Assembly (NCBI GenBank): GCA_002163085.1 | Contig: MAAJ01000001.1 | Location: 372,001 to 436,000, forward strand | Direction of reading: 5' to 3' | DNA length: 64,000 nucleotides | DNA from: Methylophaga sp. 42_25_T18 | Lineage (GTDB): Bacteria; Pseudomonadota; Gammaproteobacteria; Nitrosococcales; Methylophagaceae | Shown: piece by piece, positions 44,835 to 54,685 of the stretch | Layout of the letters: every line of letters begins with the position of its first letter | How positions within the stretch are numbered: the stretch's first letter is position 1 | Program-made: the position numbers and the translations under genes | The notes under the pieces: model-generated | What the model was told of the DNA's origin: nothing | Seen by the model: only the letters and a program-made list of their open reading frames with translations | Databases searched by the model: none

Positions 44835-46568
44835 ATGGAAGAAGCAAGTTCACAATATTTGATAGATATCTTGGCATTATTGTTAGCCACAGTGATGGTG
44901 GTACCAATCTTTCACGCAATACGTTTAGGTGCCATATTGGGCTACCTAACGGCCGGTGTGATTTTAGGTCCGTGGGGCTTAGGTATTATCACCGAAGTTG
45001 AAGAAATTCGTCACTTAGGTGAGTTTGGCGTTATTTTTCTGCTATTTGTTCTCGGTATAGAATTAAAACCTGACAAATTATGGCAGATGCGGCGTTTGGT
45101 GGTTGGCTTAGGCATTGGCCAGCTATTGCTAACCGCCGGTTTGATCTATGGCATTGCGATTTGGTTAGGTGTTGCTCAACAAAGTGCCATTATTATTGGT
45201 TTTGGTTTGGCCTTATCTTCCACCGCATTTTGTTTGAAGCTATTGTCTGAACGTGGCGGCATCATGACCGTGATGGGCCGAATGTCTTTTTCAATTCTAT
45301 TATTACAAGATCTTGCTGTGGTACCGCTATTAGCCTTAATTGCCTATTTAGCTGGCGGAGATCACAGCACAGCTGAGCAAAGTACCAGCTTGTTTTATCC
45401 AGTTTTGGTTATTATCGCGATGCTATTTGCGGGCCGATATTTGCTTAATCCTATTTTAGGTCGCTTGGTCGCCAGTAAGGATCCTGAAGTTTTTATTGCC
45501 GTCGCTTTATTGTTGGTATTAGGCGTGGCTTGGATCATGGAAATGGTTGGGTTTTCAATGGCATTAGGCGCGTTCCTTGCCGGTGTTATGTTGGCGGAAT
45601 CACATTATCGCCACCAAATTGAAGCGGATATATTACCTTTCAGGGGAATTTTGCTCGGCTTATTCTTTATGACCGTCGGCATGAGTATTGATTTTGGTCT
45701 GCTATGGGAACAATTAGGTACGATTGTATTATTAACGGTGGGCTTGATGAGCCTTAAAGCCTCGGTAATCTACATATTGGTGAGGATCAGTGGTGCGCGA
45801 CATGATATTGCCGTGCAGAGTGGTGTCTTGCTGTCGCAAAGTGGTGAGTTCGGTTTTGTGATGTTCAGCGCGGCTTCAGTGGCAGGTATTCTGGAGGTAC
45901 ATTTAAGCCAAATGCTGACCTTGATTATTGCGATGACCATGGTGTTAACACCCTTTGTAGTCAAAGCGGCCAATGTATTATTAATTCGGTTTTATACACC
46001 AGACACAGAAGAAAACGAAGATTTTTCTGAGTTCGTCGAGGATTCGGAATCACATGTTATTGTTGCCGGTTTTGGCCGTGTAGGTGCTCGTATAGCGGCA
46101 TTATTAGGTGCCGCGGGCGTACCTTATCTTGCGATTGATATGCGTCCTGAACGTGTTAAAGCTGCTCGAGGACAGGGTTTTCCAGTATTTTTTGGCGATG
46201 CTAGCCGAATCAAAGTATTACAAGCCGCCGGTGCCGAGCGAGCCAAAATGATTGTGGTTGCATTAGAAAGCCCAGATCAAGTTAATAGTTTGGTGGCCTT
46301 AGTCCGCCAATATTATCCAGACATGCCTATTCATGCTCGTGCTCGAGATAGACAGCATTGTGCTGATTTGATTATTAATGGCGCCACCACAACAGTATCT
46401 GAAACCTTGGAAACCAGTTTACGTTTAACGGAAGAAGTCTTGCTAGGCAGTGGCGTTGATGAAGTGATGGTGGCCCAAGTTATTGACGAATTCCGCGATG
46501 ATTACTACTCGAATGTCGTACAGAAAGTGACCGAAAACAAAGTGGTCTTGGGCGAGTTGAGGCATTGA
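44835..46568 (+). CDS. CPA2-family monovalent cation/proton antiporter with RCK domain (Kef/Ybal type)
   Basis: A 577-residue transporter with about twelve hydrophobic helices (1-380) and a C-terminal TrkA-N/RCK domain beginning at about 400 (SHVIVAGFGRVGARIA), the NAD(H)-binding Rossmann fold. The motif LSLSSTAFCLKLL-like region (GLALSSTAFCLK) and the GEFGFVMFSAA helix are typical of KefB/KefC. No KefF or KefG ancillary gene adjoins it, so glutathione gating cannot be assumed. It follows hemY by 33 bases and may be read from the same transcript. Confidence 0.9.
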   Translation: MEEASSQYLIDILALLLATVMVVPIFHAIRLGAILGYLTAGVILGPWGLGIITEVEEIRHLGEFGVIFLLFVLGIELKPDKLWQMRRLVVGLGIGQLLLTAGLIYGIAIWLGVAQQSAIIIGFGLALSSTAFCLKLLSERGGIMTVMGRMSFSILLLQDLAVVPLLALIAYLAGGDHSTAEQSTSLFYPVLVIIAMLFAGRYLLNPILGRLVASKDPEVFIAVALLLVLGVAWIMEMVGFSMALGAFLAGVMLAESHYRHQIEADILPFRGILLGLFFMTVGMSIDFGLLWEQLGTIVLLTVGLMSLKASVIYILVRISGARHDIAVQSGVLLSQSGEFGFVMFSAASVAGILEVHLSQMLTLIIAMTMVLTPFVVKAANVLLIRFYTPDTEENEDFSEFVEDSESHVIVAGFGRVGARIAALLGAAGVPYLAIDMRPERVKAARGQGFPVFFGDASRIKVLQAAGAERAKMIVVALESPDQVNSLVALVRQYYPDMPIHARARDRQHCADLIINGATTTVSETLETSLRLTEEVLLGSGVDEVMVAQVIDEFRDDYYSNVVQKVTENKVVLGELRH

Positions 46569-46657
46569 TTAGAACTACAAAGTCATAAGTTATACGGTTA
46601 CTTGTAGGGTATCTAATTCAGATTTTATCTGACAGCTTTCGACTGTGAGTTCAACCG

Positions 46658-46680
46658 GTCGACCCAAAGCGGACAGTCAC
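46658..46680 (+). repeat. Short recurring intergenic motif, copy 2 (CGACCCAAAGCGGACAG)
   Basis: GTCGACCCAAAGCGGACAGTCAC lies 66 bases before the first of three small accessory genes. A related core, TAAGCGGACACTGTC, occurs after the last of them at 47966-47980 in the same orientation, so the pair brackets the insert. A hairpin GTTGGGA/TCCCAAC (46703-46729) lies between the motif and the first gene. Confidence 0.45.
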
Positions 46681-46745
46681 TTAATTGCTTAATTCATAAA
46701 AAGTTGGGACTATAGCGACTTATCCCAACGGAATGGACAAACACT

Positions 46746-47063
46746 ATGTTTCGTAGTGAAAAATGGATTTATACCAGTAAAGTAAAATATATATTTAGTT
46801 TTACTTGGTTCCCAGTGTTGTTCACTATTCTTGGCGTACTGTTTCCATTTCCAATGTTTTCACTTCACGGCGGGCCAGCTTGGTTATTGTTAATACTCTC
46901 AGTGCCGTGCATGTTGATTTTTTATATCAATAGAGTTGTCAGATCTTCTAGAGAGCAAAGGTGGGAATATGTTGGTATTAATTTTATATCGCTAATTGTT
47001 TATCTATTGTTGGTATGTCTTGCCAGCTATTTAGTTTCTAGTGTTGTAATGGAAGTTTTTTAA
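46746..47063 (+). CDS. Hypothetical small membrane protein (accessory insert, gene 1)
   Basis: A 105-residue protein with three likely membrane helices (about 12-32, 40-60 and 80-102) and few charges. I recognise no family. It is AT-rich relative to the flanking antiporter and dnaN genes and is followed by an attC-like sequence at 47089-47119. This suggests an acquired cassette. No strong ribosome-binding site is evident. Confidence 0.6.
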   Translation: MFRSEKWIYTSKVKYIFSFTWFPVLFTILGVLFPFPMFSLHGGPAWLLLILSVPCMLIFYINRVVRSSREQRWEYVGINFISLIVYLLLVCLASYLVSSVVMEVF

Positions 47064-47088
47064 TATATGGTCAATGCATGACTAACCG

Positions 47089-47119
47089 CTCTAACAAGCT
47101 ATTCAAAATTACGTTAGGA
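47089..47119 (+). other. attC-like remnant (CTCTAAC...GTTAGGA)
   Basis: CTCTAAC (47089-47095) followed by AAGCTATTCAA and, 17 bases after CTCTAAC, GTTAGGA (47113-47119). The order and wording resemble the ends of integron attC sites (RYYYAAC ... GTTRRRY), each with one mismatch. At 31 bases it is far shorter than a functional site (about 57 or more), so it is at best a deletion remnant. Confidence 0.35.
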
Positions 47120-47136
47120 ATACAAAAAATAAATGG

Positions 47137-47433
47137 ATGTTGGAAATGAATAAATATAAGAAAAAATTAATAATTTTATTGTCTATTCAGCTTACCCTAA
47201 CAGTAATTCATAAAATATTAAGCAAACCACCTTCACACATTAATACTTGGGTGTCAGAGGCTGGTTGGCATTATTGGGCTGGACTTGCATTTGGCTTCTA
47301 CATCTTATTCTATATCTACACTCTTTCATGTAAAAAATGTGGTGCCAAACAGGTATGGCGTAGCAATAACATTCTAAAATGGCGTTGGCCAGAAAATAAG
47401 TGCTGGAAGTGTAATAGTGGAAAGTGGATCTAA
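47137..47433 (+). CDS. Hypothetical membrane protein with a C-terminal zinc ribbon (accessory insert, gene 2)
   Basis: A 98-residue protein with two hydrophobic helices (about 10-25 and 43-62) and a four-cysteine tail, CKKC and CWKC separated by about 24 residues, which looks like a zinc ribbon. The start could be the ATG at 47137 or at 47146. AT-rich and unrecognised; it lies between the attC-like remnant and gene 3. Confidence 0.6.
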   Translation: MLEMNKYKKKLIILLSIQLTLTVIHKILSKPPSHINTWVSEAGWHYWAGLAFGFYILFYIYTLSCKKCGAKQVWRSNNILKWRWPENKCWKCNSGKWI

Positions 47434-47500
47434 ACTAATCACACCAAAAAATGTTTAATGCGCCTATGGGGTTGTTAAACACAGTTATCAGGATAAAAAA

Positions 47501-47923
47501 ATGGAAGAATTACCGCAAGAAATATTATCTGAACTTCAAAACATAAAATGGCTTTTAGTTGTACTTGTAGTAGTTGTTTTACATTTCACGTTTTATTTCT
47601 TCTATGCACTAAATAAGCTCACAAAAGAAGGTGGGGCTATTGGGAAAAAGATAAAACATAAAGAAAGAAGTGCCGAGTTAGAAGAAATGCTGGCTAAAGG
47701 AGACGCTGTAGCAGCAAAATTTACTGCTCAAGAATGGACAATAAGTCACCCTAATGAGCCATGGGCACATTGGTATCTGGCTAAGGCATATGACCAGCTA
47801 GGAGATTTTGTAGAAACAAAAAAATCACTAGTCCTTATACAGAAAATCTCACCCACCTGGAATGACGCTATAGGGCCGTGGCTAGAGAGTATTGAAGAGC
47901 ACCTAACTCCAAAGGGAGTCTAG
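47501..47923 (+). CDS. Hypothetical membrane-anchored TPR-like protein (accessory insert, gene 3)
   Basis: A 140-residue protein with one membrane helix (about 17-40, WLLVVLVVVVLHFTFYFFY). A charged soluble domain follows; its segment HPNEPWAHWYLAKAYDQLGD resembles a tetratricopeptide repeat. The specific function is unknown. Its start is preceded by AGGATAAA. It ends about 100 bases before the convergent dnaN stop. Confidence 0.65.
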   Translation: MEELPQEILSELQNIKWLLVVLVVVVLHFTFYFFYALNKLTKEGGAIGKKIKHKERSAELEEMLAKGDAVAAKFTAQEWTISHPNEPWAHWYLAKAYDQLGDFVETKKSLVLIQKISPTWNDAIGPWLESIEEHLTPKGV

Positions 47924-47963
47924 ATCGATCACGCGGCTCTTATTAAATTGTTGAACTCACAGC

Positions 47964-47980
47964 ACTAAGCGGACACTGTC
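47964..47980 (+). repeat. Short recurring intergenic motif, copy 3 (AAGCGGACACTGTC)
   Basis: ACTAAGCGGACACTGTC lies between accessory gene 3 and dnaN. It shares the AAGCGGACA core with copy 2 at 46658-46680, on the same strand and on the other side of the insert. Confidence 0.4.
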
Positions 47981-48021
47981 AGAATATACTCTAAGCGTTA
48001 TGATTTAATTCTTAATGTTAA

Positions 48022-49125
48022 CTAAAGTCTCATCGGCATAACAACATACTGTCGTTCAAGTTGTTCATTTGCCGGTGTAATCAAGGCGCTACTATTTTCA
48101 TCACTGAAGACCATTTTTACTTTTTCATCTGGAATGGCGTTGAGCAAATCAAGTAAATAAGCATTATTAAAGGCGATTTCTAGCGATGCACCTTCATAGT
48201 CAACGCCGATTTCTTCTTCGGCAGACTCTTGCTCTTGGTTGATCACTGTTGCTTTGAATAAACCTGATTCTAGGTTGATACGTACACTGCGGTGTTTATC
48301 ACTAGATAAAATGGCAGCACGCGATAAAGCCTGTTTTAACTGCTCACGATCAGCAAGCACTTCTTTATCACCACCTAAGGGCAATACACGTTCATAGTTC
48401 GGGAACTGGCCATCGATGAGTTTTGAGGTGAAATGTAAATCAGGCAATTCAACTTTAATTTGTTGGTTACTAAACGCAATCGTGACGCTGTCATCACTAT
48501 CATTGAGTAAACGGCCTAACTCTAAGATGGCTTTGCGAGGCACGATAACACTGCTTTTCTCAGCTAAGGGCGTCGACGTTGTTAAGCTACCCAAAGCGAG
48601 ACGATGACCATCAGTAGCCACTGCACGTAGAATATTGTCTTCTCGTTCTAGCAACAAACCATTGAGGTAATAACGAACATCTTGGCTGGCCATGGCAAAA
48701 CTGGTTTCATCGAATAACGCTTTTAATGCTGACTGCGGTAGAGAAATTTCATCCACATAGTTAGCACCTTCACTATCCGGGAAGTCTTCACTCGGTAACG
48801 TTGATAAAGAAAAGCGACTTTTACCCGCTTTTACAATCGCCTTATTGTCTTGTGCTTTAAAGCTGATAGTGGCATTGCTCGGCAAGGCGCGACAGATATC
48901 AAGAAACTTACGGGCTGAAACAGCTGTTTTGCCTTCTTCTTCGACTGCGACCGGTAAGGTGGCAATCATTTCAAGTTCCATATCGGTGCTGGTCATAGAC
49001 AATTGATTGCCATGAGCACGAATTAAAATGGTCGATAAAATCGGTAGGGTTGCCCTACGTTCAACAATACTACAGACCAATTGTAGTGGACGGGCTATCG
49101 TTTCTTGGCTAACAGTAAATTGCAT
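48022..49125 (-). CDS. dnaN: DNA polymerase III sliding clamp (beta)
   Basis: Ring-shaped processivity factor of 367 residues made of three similar domains. The start MQFTVSQETIARPLQLVCSI, the segment with PNYERVLP and the terminal YVVMPMRL are characteristic. A GAGAGAA ribosome-binding site precedes the ATG. It follows dnaA by 15 bases on the minus strand. The recF gene that commonly comes next in this operon is absent; the accessory insert lies there instead. Confidence 0.98.
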   Translation of the reverse strand: MQFTVSQETIARPLQLVCSIVERRATLPILSTILIRAHGNQLSMTSTDMELEMIATLPVAVEEEGKTAVSARKFLDICRALPSNATISFKAQDNKAIVKAGKSRFSLSTLPSEDFPDSEGANYVDEISLPQSALKALFDETSFAMASQDVRYYLNGLLLEREDNILRAVATDGHRLALGSLTTSTPLAEKSSVIVPRKAILELGRLLNDSDDSVTIAFSNQQIKVELPDLHFTSKLIDGQFPNYERVLPLGGDKEVLADREQLKQALSRAAILSSDKHRSVRINLESGLFKATVINQEQESAEEEIGVDYEGASLEIAFNNAYLLDLLNAIPDEKVKMVFSDENSSALITPANEQLERQYVVMPMRL

Positions 49126-49140
49126 GGATATTCTCTCGGT

Positions 49141-50505
49141 TTAACTCGACAAGGTGCGTAGTAAATTACGGTAGTCTTCAGCAATACGGGGATCAGTTTC
49201 TTTTAATTCGGCCACTTTTCGGCAAGCGTGTAATACAGTGGTATGGTCACGTCTACCGAATGCTTCCCCAATTTCTGGCAAGCTATGATTGGTTAACTCT
49301 TTGGCTAAGGCCATGGCGATTTGTCGTGGTCTAGCAATAGAGCGGGTTCGTTTTTTGGAAAGCAGTTCTGATACACGGACTTTGAAATATTCAGCCACTG
49401 TTTTTTGAATGCTTTCCAATGTCACCAGTTTTTGATGTAAAGCTAGCAGATCTTTTAAGGCTTCCTGCGCCATGTCGATTGATAGCGGCTGATGGGTGAA
49501 ACGAGAGAACGCCATAACACGTTGTAAGGCGCCTTCCAGGTCGCGCACATTGGATTTTATCCGCTTAGCAATAAAGAAAGCGACATCATCAGGTAAGGTA
49601 ACAAGATTTTGTTGTGCTTTTTGGATCAAAATCGCCACACGCGTTTCAAGTTCGGGCGGCTCAATCGCGACAGTTAAACCCCAGCCTAGACGTGACTGTA
49701 AACGTTCATCTAAGTGCTCAACTTCTTTGGGGAAGCGATCACAGGTCAAGATAATTTGCCGCTGGCCTTCTAATAAGCTGTTAAAGGTGTAAAAAAATTC
49801 TTCTTGTGAGCGTTCTTTTTTAGCAAAAAACTGGATGTCATCAATTAACAGAGCATCGGCACTGCGGTAGTGAGCTTTAAATTGATCAATGACATTGTTA
49901 CGTAATGCGGTGATCATATCTTGAACAAAACGCTCAGACGATAGATACATGACGCGCGCTCGGGGATTATCTTTCTTAATCTTATTGCCGACAGCAAGCA
50001 TCAAATGCGTTTTACCTAAGCCCGTGCCACCATAAAGAAACAACGGGTTGTAACCGCTGGTGCCAGGTGCTTCAGCAACATGTAAAGAGGCTGCGCGCGC
50101 TATCTGGTTTGATTTACCTTCAACGTAGGAATCAAAGTTAAATGAAGGGTTGATTGGACTGCCCATCGCTGGGGCCGGCGCTATTTTTCTTCGGTCAACG
50201 GCCGCGGCTGGTGCTGTTTGCGTTGTAGCAGGATCTGTCTTTGCTGGTTGTTGTTCCGCTACTTTAGTGCCGACTTCGATGTTGACTGTACTAATTGAAC
50301 CTTGGCTTAACGATTGGATTAAACTGTTGATTTGCGACTCGAGTTGCTCTTGCACCCAAGCCTGCACATAGGGGTTGGGCGCTAACAAGCGCAGACTATC
50401 ACTTGTTTCAATTGCTTGTAATGGGCGTAACCAGGTATTCAGCTGCTGTGCCGAAAGATCACCTTCGAGATGGGTTAGGCATTTTTCCCAAAGGGGTGAT
50501 GACAC
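49141..50505 (-). CDS. dnaA: Chromosomal replication initiator DnaA
   Basis: AAA+ initiator of 454 residues. Domain I (about 1-80) is followed by a flexible linker rich in Ala/Gln/Pro. Domain III carries Walker [11 protein letters not shown] and Walker [10 protein letters not shown]. Domain IV carries the DnaA-box signature [15 protein letters not shown]. The start is GTG, with AAGGAG five bases upstream. It is divergent from rpmH, the usual origin-proximal arrangement, and is followed by dnaN. Confidence 0.98.
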   Translation of the reverse strand: MSSPLWEKCLTHLEGDLSAQQLNTWLRPLQAIETSDSLRLLAPNPYVQAWVQEQLESQINSLIQSLSQGSISTVNIEVGTKVAEQQPAKTDPATTQTAPAAAVDRRKIAPAPAMGSPINPSFNFDSYVEGKSNQIARAASLHVAEAPGTSGYNPLFLYGGTGLGKTHLMLAVGNKIKKDNPRARVMYLSSERFVQDMITALRNNVIDQFKAHYRSADALLIDDIQFFAKKERSQEEFFYTFNSLLEGQRQIILTCDRFPKEVEHLDERLQSRLGWGLTVAIEPPELETRVAILIQKAQQNLVTLPDDVAFFIAKRIKSNVRDLEGALQRVMAFSRFTHQPLSIDMAQEALKDLLALHQKLVTLESIQKTVAEYFKVRVSELLSKKRTRSIARPRQIAMALAKELTNHSLPEIGEAFGRRDHTTVLHACRKVAELKETDPRIAEDYRNLLRTLSS

Positions 50506-50662
50506 AGTAACTCCTTGATTGGTAATATTATTTAAAGTAAATGTTTGTCGCGCTTAGGTGCTTTTGCTGCTATAGTATACCGCTCAAAGCAAGACCGCTT
50601 AAGTTATATTTAAAGGCCGGTTTTAGCAAGTAAAAATTATTTATTGTTATCACATATATAAT

Positions 50663-50692
50663 TTGACTCAGGGAGTGTAAAAACACTATAAT
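50663..50692 (+). promoter_or_regulatory. Sigma70 promoter of rpmH-rnpA
   Basis: TTGACT (50663-50668), an 18-base spacer and a perfect TATAAT (50687-50692) lie 82 bases before the rpmH ATG. The remaining dnaA-rpmH gap (50506-50662) is AT-rich and has no exact nine-base DnaA box. Confidence 0.8.
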
Positions 50693-50774
50693 TTCAGCCC
50701 TTTTGCTCGAGGCTGATCTTTGGGGTCGCCTGTCTAGCAGCAAAAAACCATTTATTTTTGTGGAGTCTGTTGAA

Positions 50775-50909
50775 ATGAAAAGAACTTTTCAGCCTAGTAA
50801 TATCAAGCGTAACCGTACACATGGTTTCCGTGCACGTATGAAAACTGTTGGTGGTCGTCGAGTCATTAATGCTCGTCGCGCAAAAGGTCGCGCAAGCCTA
50901 ACAGTTTAA
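50775..50909 (+). CDS. rpmH: 50S ribosomal protein L34
   Basis: A 44-residue, highly basic ribosomal protein. The sequence [20 protein letters not shown] and the [17 protein letters not shown] tail are the invariant family pattern. An in-frame ORF extends 24 codons upstream, but the ATG at 50775 is clearly the real start. rnpA follows after 31 bases. Confidence 0.99.
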   Translation: MKRTFQPSNIKRNRTHGFRARMKTVGGRRVINARRAKGRASLTV

Positions 50910-50940
50910 TTCTTCTCTAGTTATTATAGAGGGGCATGAC

Positions 50941-51294
50941 TTGGCAAAATTTAGCCGAGCCATGAGAATGAATAGCCCGAGAGACTTTTCTCGGGTATTT
51001 CGTTCAGGCAAACGCACAGTTGGCGGTGGCCTAACAGTATTAACGGTAGAGAATTCAGTGGGTTATCCTCGACTGGGTTTAGCCGTCGCCAAGAAACATC
51101 TTAAGCTTGCTTGTCATCGCAATCGTTTAAAGCGGATTATTCGTGATTCCTTTCGACAGAATCAATCTGACTTTGCCAATATAGATATTGTGGTGTTATC
51201 GCGAGCCGAAGTTAAGCAGCGTGATTCGGAACAAATCCGAACTGCTTTAGAACGACATTGGTTAACAGTGGTGACACAATGGCAAAAATCCTGA
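50941..51294 (+). CDS. rnpA: Ribonuclease P protein component
   Basis: Basic protein cofactor of the tRNA 5'-end-processing ribozyme. The 117-residue protein has the signature [13 protein letters not shown] and the [17 protein letters not shown] strand. The start is TTG with GAGGGG upstream; an ATG at 50962 is an alternative. Its end overlaps yidD by 16 bases. Confidence 0.96.
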   Translation: MAKFSRAMRMNSPRDFSRVFRSGKRTVGGGLTVLTVENSVGYPRLGLAVAKKHLKLACHRNRLKRIIRDSFRQNQSDFANIDIVVLSRAEVKQRDSEQIRTALERHWLTVVTQWQKS

Positions 51295-51515
51295 TCAGCC
51301 TTGTTCGCGCTTATCAGCTTCTTTTCAGTCCATTATTAGGCATGAACTGTCGCTTTCAGCCGACATGTTCACACTATATGATGGATGCAATCAATCGTTT
51401 TGGTGCTGTTCGCGGCACATGGCTTGGACTGCGCCGACTTTCTCGTTGTCACCCTTATGCCAAGGGTGGTTTTGATCCTGTTCCAGAATTAAAGACAAAA
51501 AATCACAATGGATAA
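51279..51515 (+). CDS. yidD: Membrane protein insertion efficiency factor YidD
   Basis: A 78-residue protein with the diagnostic [15 protein letters not shown] segment and the [15 protein letters not shown] tail. It assists YidC-dependent membrane insertion. The ATG at 51279 is chosen because family members start MAxIL...RAYQ; longer in-frame starts overlap rnpA more. Its end overlaps yidC by eight bases. Confidence 0.96.
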   Translation: MAKILISLVRAYQLLFSPLLGMNCRFQPTCSHYMMDAINRFGAVRGTWLGLRRLSRCHPYAKGGFDPVPELKTKNHNG

Positions 51516-53157
51516 TCTTAGAACCTTTGCCATCTTTGGCTTACTTATTGTCTCATTATTATTGTGGGAGGCATGGCAGAAAGACTATGTTCGTCCACAA
51601 CAAGCAATACAACAGGCAGCAGTTGCAACAGTAGAAAGTGATTTACCCGCCGCTACCGTTATTGTTGACCAGCAAGATGATTTACCGTCGATGCCGAGCA
51701 CGGGTAGCTTGCCAGAGCTCGATCAAAGTCTTGCAGTTATCAGCGCCGATAAGATCCATATTAAAACTGACGTAATGGATTTATATATCGATACGCAGGG
51801 TGGCGACATTCGTGATTTGGCCTTATTGAAATATCCCGTCGAATCCAGCACACCTGATGTGCCTGTTCAATTTTTGGCCGAGACAGCGACAAACTTCTTT
51901 GTCACCCAGTCAGGTCTGCGCTCTAATTCATCGGCGCCTACACACTACGACCACTATATTGCAGAACAAACTCAGTATGAATTGGCTTATGGTGAAGAGT
52001 CATTAGTTGTGCCGTTGCATTGGCAGACTGACGATGGTTTGCGCGTGACTAAAACATATCGTTTCAAGCGTGATAGTTATGTCGTTGAGGTGGATTATCA
52101 AGTTGAAAATGGCTCGGGTGAAACCTTCTCTGCCTATCCTTATGCACAATTTAATCGTGTACGCCCAGAAGAAGATTCTGGCTTCATTTATACCTATACG
52201 GGTGCTGTTTTCTCCAGTGAAGGTCATGAGTATGAAAAGGTTGATTTTGATGATTTAGAAGATGCGGCATTCAACCGTTCAGCAACAGATGGTTGGACAG
52301 CAATGATCCAGCACTATTTTGTTGCCGCGTTGATTCCAGAGGCCAGTGAGCAAGAAATTGGTTTCTACGGTAAGTCTATCAATGATCGCAATTACACTGC
52401 AGGTATAAGAATGCCGGCGATTAGTGTCAATAGTGGTGATGTGCAACAAGCCAAATACCGCATGTATTTAGGGCCCAAAGAACACCAACGTTTGGAAGTG
52501 ATTAAAGAAAATCTAGATTTAACCGTTGATTTTGGTGTGTTGACGATTATTTCGCAGCCATTGTTTACCGTAATGGAGTGGATTCATAAGCTAACCAATA
52601 ACTGGGGTTGGTCAATCGTCTTTTTGACAGTGTTGATTAAATTGGCATTTTATCGCCTCTCTGCGGCGAGTTACCGCTCGATGGCAACAATGCGAAAATT
52701 AACACCAAAATTAGCCAGTTTAAAAGAACGTCATGGTGATGATAAGCAGAAGTTTAATCAGGCGATGATGGACCTTTACCGCACTGAGAAAATTAACCCA
52801 TTAGGCGGTTGTTTACCTATATTGGTTCAAATGCCGGTATTTTTAGCGTTTTATTGGGTATTAGTAGAAAGTATCGAATTACGTCAGGCTGACTTTATTT
52901 GGTGGTTAAATGACCTAACAGCGATGGATCCTTACTTCATCTTGCCAGTGATATTTGGCCTTAGCATGTGGTTTCAGCAGCGTTTAAATCCTGCGCCTCA
53001 AGATCCAGCACAAGCAATGGTGATGAAAGCCTTCCCAATTGTGTTCACTGTGTTTTTTGCTTTCTTCCCATCTGGATTAGTCTTGTATTGGGTAGTGAAC
53101 AACCTCTTATCGATTGCCCAGCAATGGCATATCACACGTAAGCTAGGCGCGCTCTAA
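51508..53157 (+). CDS. yidC: Membrane protein insertase YidC
   Basis: Inserts and folds inner-membrane proteins. The 549-residue protein has an N-terminal anchor (about 5-22), a large periplasmic beta domain (about 60-340) and the C-terminal five-helix insertase core (about 355-545), with the conserved [15 protein letters not shown] and [16 protein letters not shown] segments. This is the gram-negative long form. mnmE follows after seven bases. Confidence 0.98.
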   Translation: MDNLRTFAIFGLLIVSLLLWEAWQKDYVRPQQAIQQAAVATVESDLPAATVIVDQQDDLPSMPSTGSLPELDQSLAVISADKIHIKTDVMDLYIDTQGGDIRDLALLKYPVESSTPDVPVQFLAETATNFFVTQSGLRSNSSAPTHYDHYIAEQTQYELAYGEESLVVPLHWQTDDGLRVTKTYRFKRDSYVVEVDYQVENGSGETFSAYPYAQFNRVRPEEDSGFIYTYTGAVFSSEGHEYEKVDFDDLEDAAFNRSATDGWTAMIQHYFVAALIPEASEQEIGFYGKSINDRNYTAGIRMPAISVNSGDVQQAKYRMYLGPKEHQRLEVIKENLDLTVDFGVLTIISQPLFTVMEWIHKLTNNWGWSIVFLTVLIKLAFYRLSAASYRSMATMRKLTPKLASLKERHGDDKQKFNQAMMDLYRTEKINPLGGCLPILVQMPVFLAFYWVLVESIELRQADFIWWLNDLTAMDPYFILPVIFGLSMWFQQRLNPAPQDPAQAMVMKAFPIVFTVFFAFFPSGLVLYWVVNNLLSIAQQWHITRKLGAL

Positions 53158-53164
53158 GCTAAAA

Positions 53165-54541
53165 ATGGAAACGATCGTTGCAATTGCCACTGCCCCTGGA
53201 CGAGGGGGCGTTGGCATTGTACGTGTATCGGGTAAAGAAGCGGCTGCGATTGCAGAAGTGATATTAGGTTTTCAGCCTAAACCACGTTATGCACACTATG
53301 GACCTTTTAAAGATCCGACGGGGTCGGTTTTGGATGAAGGCATAGCATTATTCTTCCCTAATCCTCACTCTTTCACTGGCGAAGATGTATTAGAACTACA
53401 AGGTCATGGCGGCCCGGTCGTATTAGATCTTATTATGCAATCTTGTGTTGCCCTAGGCGCAAGACCGGCAAGACCCGGCGAGTTTTCTGAACGTGCTTTT
53501 CTGAATGACAAGATGGACCTGGCTCAAGCTGAAGCTATTGCCGATTTGATAGATTCAGCATCGGAACAGGCTGCACGTTGTGCCTTACGCTCATTGCAAG
53601 GTGTCTTTTCTAAGAAAGTACATGATTTACTTGAACAGCTAACGTACCTGCGGATATATGTCGAGGCATCGATTGATTTTCCAGAAGAAGAAATTGACTT
53701 TCTCTCAGATGGCAAAGTCGAAACCATGTTGAACGACTTAAAAATCTCAGTGGCCGCTGTGTTACAAGAAGCTAATCAAGGTGCAATCATGCGTGAAGGC
53801 ATGAACGTGGTTATTGTTGGTCGGCCAAATGCTGGAAAATCATCGTTATTGAATGCATTGGCAGGCAGTGAACGTGCCATCGTCACCGATATTGCAGGTA
53901 CCACGCGTGATGTGCTTAAAGAGCATATTCATATCGATGGCATGCCTCTTCATATTATCGACACAGCTGGTTTACGTAGTGCTTCTGATGAAGTCGAACG
54001 AATCGGGATTGAACGCGCATGGCAAGAAATTGAGCAGGCTGACCGGGTATTGTTGATGGTGGATAGTTCAACAGACGAAGCAGATCCTGAAAAACTACTT
54101 CATGCCATCTACGATGAACAAGGACTTAAACAACAAGCCGATAGTTTCATTGAGGCTCACCGCCTGACTGTGATCCGAAATAAAGCCGATTTGAGCTCTG
54201 AAGATATTGGTTTTAATGATGATAGCGCCTATCCAACAGTGACAATGTCTGCAAAACATAATCAAGGCGTTGATGCCTTGCGAGATCATTTAAAACAAGT
54301 GATGGGTTATAACTCGACATCGGAAGGTGGGTTCTTAGCTAGACGGCGACATATAGAGGCGTTAAAACAAGCTCAGCAGTCTGTTTTAGCCGGTGAAAGT
54401 CAGTTACAGGGCATGGGAGCAGGCGAATTGTTAGCTGAAGACTTAAGAGTCGCTCAGCAGGCCTTAAGTGAAATTACCGGTGAATTCACAGCGGATGATC
54501 TGCTTGGAGAGATTTTTGGCAGCTTTTGTATCGGTAAATAA
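53165..54541 (+). CDS. mnmE: tRNA modification GTPase MnmE (TrmE)
   Basis: GTPase partner of MnmG in U34 modification. The 458-residue protein has the N-terminal formyl-THF-binding domain ([14 protein letters not shown]), the G domain (about 215-380; [12 protein letters not shown], the segment beginning [14 protein letters not shown]) and the diagnostic C-terminal CIGK. Its partner mnmG is at 13061. Confidence 0.98.
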   Translation: METIVAIATAPGRGGVGIVRVSGKEAAAIAEVILGFQPKPRYAHYGPFKDPTGSVLDEGIALFFPNPHSFTGEDVLELQGHGGPVVLDLIMQSCVALGARPARPGEFSERAFLNDKMDLAQAEAIADLIDSASEQAARCALRSLQGVFSKKVHDLLEQLTYLRIYVEASIDFPEEEIDFLSDGKVETMLNDLKISVAAVLQEANQGAIMREGMNVVIVGRPNAGKSSLLNALAGSERAIVTDIAGTTRDVLKEHIHIDGMPLHIIDTAGLRSASDEVERIGIERAWQEIEQADRVLLMVDSSTDEADPEKLLHAIYDEQGLKQQADSFIEAHRLTVIRNKADLSSEDIGFNDDSAYPTVTMSAKHNQGVDALRDHLKQVMGYNSTSEGGFLARRRHIEALKQAQQSVLAGESQLQGMGAGELLAEDLRVAQQALSEITGEFTADDLLGEIFGSFCIGK

Positions 54542-54685
54542 TTCCAGCAAGCATCCGCTAATATCTATCTGTAAGTAACAAATTGTGATGAAATCTGGCA
54601 GCTTTTTATCTAGAGCGTTATTATTTAAGTTAAAACTTTGTTAATCTGATTTTCTGTTCCAATCTAACCATAGGTGGAAAAGAGC

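Noticed and set aside
47453..47480. Second attC-like pair (GTTTAA ... GTTAAAC) after accessory gene 2
   Set aside because: The left box does not match and the interior is too short. Chance similarity in AT-rich DNA is likely.
50646..50658. TTATCACA as a DnaA box
   Set aside because: One base is missing from the nine-base consensus and there is no cluster, so it is not a supported origin.
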